Shown piece after piece: positions 29,867-32,702 of a DNA stretch of 32,702 nt. The notes beneath the pieces are model-generated. The model saw only the letters and a list, made by a program, of their open reading frames with translations, was not told the DNA's origin and did not search any database. A program made the translations under genes and the position numbers. Numbering within the stretch: position 1 is the stretch's first letter; every line of letters begins with the position of its first letter. Source of the DNA: WRDF01 sp031552235 (GTDB taxonomy: Bacteria; Bacteroidota; Bacteroidia; Bacteroidales; Rikenellaceae); assembly GCA_031552235.1 (NCBI GenBank), contig JAVBMR010000025.1, positions 1-32,702 on the forward strand, written 5' to 3'.

Positions 29867-32162
29867 CCTTGTTGTCAGTGTTATTTGTGTTCTCGTCAGC
29901 CGATTTGACAAGGCTTCGAAAGAACCTTATCAGGTCGTCGACATAGTAGTCGAAAGAGAATTCCAACCTTCTAGACCAGGTGTTCTCCCTGATGCGGGCA
30001 AGCCTTTCCCTGTCTTCGAAGCATTTGTGTACATCCTTGAAATTATCGAACGTAAGGGCCATACCCTTCGTTTCGACAACTTCCTGCATGGCTACACTAT
30101 GGTCACTGTTGTCCTTGAGCAGCATTGGCAGCCCGGCCATAGCATACGTCGATATGCGGGCCGGAAGGTTCACGTCATCCCAGTTATATTTCTTTACGTC
30201 GCCATAGTTGTTGCTGTTAAAGCAATGCAGCCATCCGGCATCATACTTCGAAAACTCTTCGACCCACTTCGTCTGGGGGCAGTTAGAATGCAAGTGAAAA
30301 TATTTCTTCGTTTCGCCCTTTACACTTTTGACAAGGTCGCTATATCTTGTGTGAAACCTCTCTCCGTACAGATGGACATGGATCTTTTGTTTGGCCAGCA
30401 TCTCTATCTGCGGCAGGTCCAGGCCTATAGGCCGCCCGGCTATCACGGTATGTATCTCTCCGTCGGCGTCGGACAACAACGGCGAGCGTTTATCGTAAAA
30501 CCTCTCTTTTTTGGGCAAGTCTCCGTCAAGTACAAACTCCTTGGGTGGATTCGCCATTTTTGGATAATACATACCCAGCCAATCCTTATACAGTTCCGAA
30601 TTGTATATTACCCCCGACGAGCGTGTGTACAGATAAAGCAGCTTGTGCCAGTTCGACATATCCCTCACGAACATCGGCCCTTCCTTGAAATGCCATACGA
30701 ACGGTATCCCGGTATTGGCTCTCAGTACACTGTATGCCTGATCTATCGACCACATATTAAGCATACCGTATATTATGTCGGGTTTAATCCTTTTGACCTC
30801 TTCCTGCCAATTATTATGGTCGATGTCGATCACATTGCCGAAAGGCAGTTTGCCCACCGTACAAATGGCATTCGGATTCTGCATCCATAGCCCATAGAGT
30901 TTATGTCCTCGTTCTTCAAGAGCCACGATACGCTCGGGGTTATAAGCTATTTCACCTACGATAAGGATCTTCAGCGCATCTTTGTTCTTGAGGTATTTCT
31001 TATTCCTGAACTCGGCATACCATTCAATTTCGTCTATCGGGTCACCTGTTGTGGAGTGATATTTCAGAGGGTAATCAACGTTGTAGTATTTCTTGTAGTA
31101 GAACATACCCATACCGGTTCCTCCGTCTATGATTTTGTGGCGCTGGAACGGATGACTAATCCATTGGCAACTGACAGTATATGTGTGAGCAATTTTATCG
31201 GCATGTTTTTCAAAATGATACCAATACATACGAAAAAGGGAGTTAGTGACCAATTCGCGTCGTTCCAACCATTTCCATTTATTCTTTTTGTGCAGCACCT
31301 GAAGCAGCTGCAGGCTTTGGAGAGCATCTTTTTTCGGCACCTTGGCGAAATAAGCTGACATTGTCGATGAGTAGACTAACATAGCCTTGGTACTTACCTG
31401 GACTTCTACCAGCGAAGCCAAATGATGATCATGCCAAATATCGTCCGAGGGCAGGTAGGCTATCAGATCATGCGATGTCTCTTTTATACCTTTATTCAAA
31501 CTGTAACCTAACCCTTCGTTGCTATCGTTCTGAATGTATTTCACACGCAGGTCTTCCCTGAACGGAGCAATAACCTCCAAAAGATTGTCAGTCGAGCCGT
31601 CGTTGATTATCACCAATTCCCAGTTCTTGTATGTTTGCGAGAAGAGGCTGTTCAGGGCTGCAACCACATACTCCGCTTGGTTATATATAGGCATCATGAC
31701 CGACACGAAGGGTTTTTCGCATTCTTCCGGGCCATTGTAGCCAGCAGGCATATTGGGTTCGAATACGATTGCTGTATTGATCCACAGGCTGTCCAGTTTT
31801 TCGGCACTGATCTCGCAATATCCTTTATCGGTGTCGAATAGTTTTACCTTATCGCCCTTCTTAGATACGAAGAGATACATTTTCATTTTGGCCACGTTGC
31901 TTTCCGTTATATGTTTGCACATTGGGATCAACATGGGATAGGTTATATCATCGAGTTGTTCGACAGTCAGTTTTTCAAGGTCGGCTTTCGCCCCCCATTT
32001 ATTCAATATCGCGATGATGGTATCTACATAGTCGCCGCCGGTCCAATATTTATTTACATCTTTGTAGAGTTGGGCATAGGATGCCTTTACGCGTCCAGAG
32101 GCAACCAGTTCCCTCAACAAGGGCATAAGGTTGTCTGTGAAGTTTATTTTTGCTTTTTCCAT
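29862..32162 (-). CDS. Two-domain glycosyltransferase (GT2 plus GT4-like)
   Basis: The protein has 766 residues. Residues 1-145 are a non-catalytic helical and beta region without a clear family. A GT2 domain follows (about 148-270: VSVMMPIYNQAEYVVAALNSLFSQTY, IINDGSTDNLLEVI, GLGYSLNKGI, YLPSDDIW). The C-terminal half, from about residue 400 (LKILIVGEIAYNPERIVALEERGH), is a GT4-like or GT-B domain with VWHFKEGPM, IAGRPIGLDL, VHLYGERFH and ARISTYAMAGLPML. It likely adds two sugars to a growing surface glycan. An IS element is inserted exactly at its stop codon, but the duplication restores the TAA, so the coding sequence is complete. It lies upstream of the lysis cassette and has no close partner on this side. 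Confidence 0.85.
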   Translation of the reverse strand: MEKAKINFTDNLMPLLRELVASGRVKASYAQLYKDVNKYWTGGDYVDTIIAILNKWGAKADLEKLTVEQLDDITYPMLIPMCKHITESNVAKMKMYLFVSKKGDKVKLFDTDKGYCEISAEKLDSLWINTAIVFEPNMPAGYNGPEECEKPFVSVMMPIYNQAEYVVAALNSLFSQTYKNWELVIINDGSTDNLLEVIAPFREDLRVKYIQNDSNEGLGYSLNKGIKETSHDLIAYLPSDDIWHDHHLASLVEVQVSTKAMLVYSSTMSAYFAKVPKKDALQSLQLLQVLHKKNKWKWLERRELVTNSLFRMYWYHFEKHADKIAHTYTVSCQWISHPFQRHKIIDGGTGMGMFYYKKYYNVDYPLKYHSTTGDPIDEIEWYAEFRNKKYLKNKDALKILIVGEIAYNPERIVALEERGHKLYGLWMQNPNAICTVGKLPFGNVIDIDHNNWQEEVKRIKPDIIYGMLNMWSIDQAYSVLRANTGIPFVWHFKEGPMFVRDMSNWHKLLYLYTRSSGVIYNSELYKDWLGMYYPKMANPPKEFVLDGDLPKKERFYDKRSPLLSDADGEIHTVIAGRPIGLDLPQIEMLAKQKIHVHLYGERFHTRYSDLVKSVKGETKKYFHLHSNCPQTKWVEEFSKYDAGWLHCFNSNNYGDVKKYNWDDVNLPARISTYAMAGLPMLLKDNSDHSVAMQEVVETKGMALTFDNFKDVHKCFEDRERLARIRENTWSRRLEFSFDYYVDDLIRFFRSLVKSADENTNNTDNKA

Positions 32163-32234
32163 AATGTTTTTTTGTTTTAGAGTTATACCCGTCTGATGTT
32201 TTCATCCCGGGGATCGCCTGTTATGGCGCATTGA

Positions 32235-32279
32235 TTGAAAACAAAGGGCGCGATTACGTGTTTCTACAATCACGCCCTT
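32235..32279 (-). terminator. Terminator after the partial gene at the right edge
   Basis: AAGGGCGTGATT (minus strand, 32279-32268) pairs with AATCGCGCCCTT (32255-32244) over 12 bases with one G-U wobble, and TTTGTTTTC follows on the minus strand. It separates the edge gene from the glycosyltransferase gene. Confidence 0.8.
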
Positions 32280-32320
32280 CGAGTTATGTTACTGTATTAC
32301 AGCGTGGAGGCTATGAGGCA

Positions 32321-32702
32321 TTACTTTTTGCCGCCGAGAGGTATGGAATATTTCACGCTAACACTCAAACCGCTTTGTCCATAATCTACCCCCGTTTCGA
32401 GTTTCCCCGGACCAAGAGGCATAGAGACTGAACTACTCACACCCCACTTGTCTTTCTCGCTCCAACCACCCGAGATTTTTGCACTTCCATCATCACCAAT
32501 AGGCATAGAAACTGAACCTTTAGCACTGAAGCCGTCTTTTTCGTCATCTTTTACCTCGACTGAAACGGAAACACCTTCTTTAGGTTTACCGTCCTCACTT
32601 TCATCCGGCTTTTTCGGATCTTCCGGTTTGGTCTCGCCTTCTTTCGGATCTTCCGGCTTGGTTTCGCTGGGGTTGTTGTCTTTCCCGTCACCTTCGACAG
32701 GA
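32321..32702 (-). CDS. Partial protein: acidic linker and amphipathic repeats, start beyond window
   Basis: The frame is open from the window edge to the stop at 32321, giving about 126 C-terminal residues. The first half is a charged, Pro-rich linker with two ETKPEDPK repeats. The second half has three similar segments that end in a Pro-Leu/Ile-Gly turn: FSAKGSVSMPIG, WGVSSSVSMPLG and LSVSVKYSIPLG, about 30 residues apart. These look like beta strands of alternating Ser and Val, as in a surface or outer-membrane repeat. The sequence ends GGKK. I do not recognise the family. The start lies outside the window, so the size and any signal peptide cannot be judged. Confidence 0.65.
   Translation of the reverse strand, partial: PVEGDGKDNNPSETKPEDPKEGETKPEDPKKPDESEDGKPKEGVSVSVEVKDDEKDGFSAKGSVSMPIGDDGSAKISGGWSEKDKWGVSSSVSMPLGPGKLETGVDYGQSGLSVSVKYSIPLGGKK

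Noticed and set aside
29862..32162. Disruption of the large glycosyltransferase by the IS element
   Set aside because: The insertion lies at the stop codon and the 7-base duplication restores the TAA, so the coding sequence is whole.
1..32702. CRISPR arrays, tRNA or rRNA genes
   Set aside because: No regular direct-repeat array with spacers and no tRNA cloverleaf or rRNA core sequence was found by reading either strand.

Overview
The window looks like a Bacteroidales chromosome, most likely Alistipes or a close Rikenellaceae relative. This rests on the gene families (Mfa/FimA-type pilus lipoproteins, DUF4906, DUF5119, DUF3575, FecI/FecR-type regulators), on promoter boxes of the Bacteroidetes TAnnTTTG type, on weak Shine-Dalgarno signals, and on fairly high GC in the left two thirds. 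The genus is an inference. No tRNA, rRNA or CRISPR array was seen.

Positions 1 to 12714 (minus strand) hold a type V pilus locus with its own regulator. Read in the direction of transcription it runs: ECF sigma factor, terminator, small unknown protein, FecR-like anti-sigma factor, an outer-membrane protein with an STN domain, an OmpA-like segment and a DUF3575 barrel, a DUF5119 anchor-like lipoprotein, five fimbrillin-like lipoproteins, and a large DUF4906 tip-like protein cut by the window edge. The layout suggests an envelope relay (STN protein to FecR to sigma) that controls pilus genes rather than a TonB nutrient receptor.

Positions 13015 to 21854 (plus strand) are a complete phosphate-starvation locus: four Pho-box-like repeats with an exact 11-bp period and a TAnnTTTG box, then a phosphate porin, pstS, pstC, pstA, pstB, phoU and a PhoB/PhoR-like two-component pair. 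PstC carries an inserted domain resembling part of PstS. Several gaps in this operon hold strong hairpins or repeat-like elements. A strong terminator closes it at 21899 to 21937.

Positions 21967 to 32702 are accessory and more AT-rich. On the minus strand lie a two-domain glycosyltransferase, a phage-like lysis cassette (holin, P5-like muramidase, spanin-like lipoprotein), a degenerate CysN-like GTPase coupled to a short CysD-like PP-loop enzyme, UDP-galactopyranose mutase and a GT4 glycosyltransferase. Two small plus-strand genes of unknown function diverge from the lysis cassette. A complete IS481-family element (28672 to 29859) with a 7-bp target duplication sits at the stop codon of the large glycosyltransferase, which stays intact. 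The region looks like the edge of a surface-glycan locus.

The most promising leads are the CysN/CysD-like pair beside glf, the STN-DUF3575/FecR/sigma control of pili, the Pho-box promoter placed back to back with the pilus sigma-factor promoter, and the PstS-like insert in PstC.
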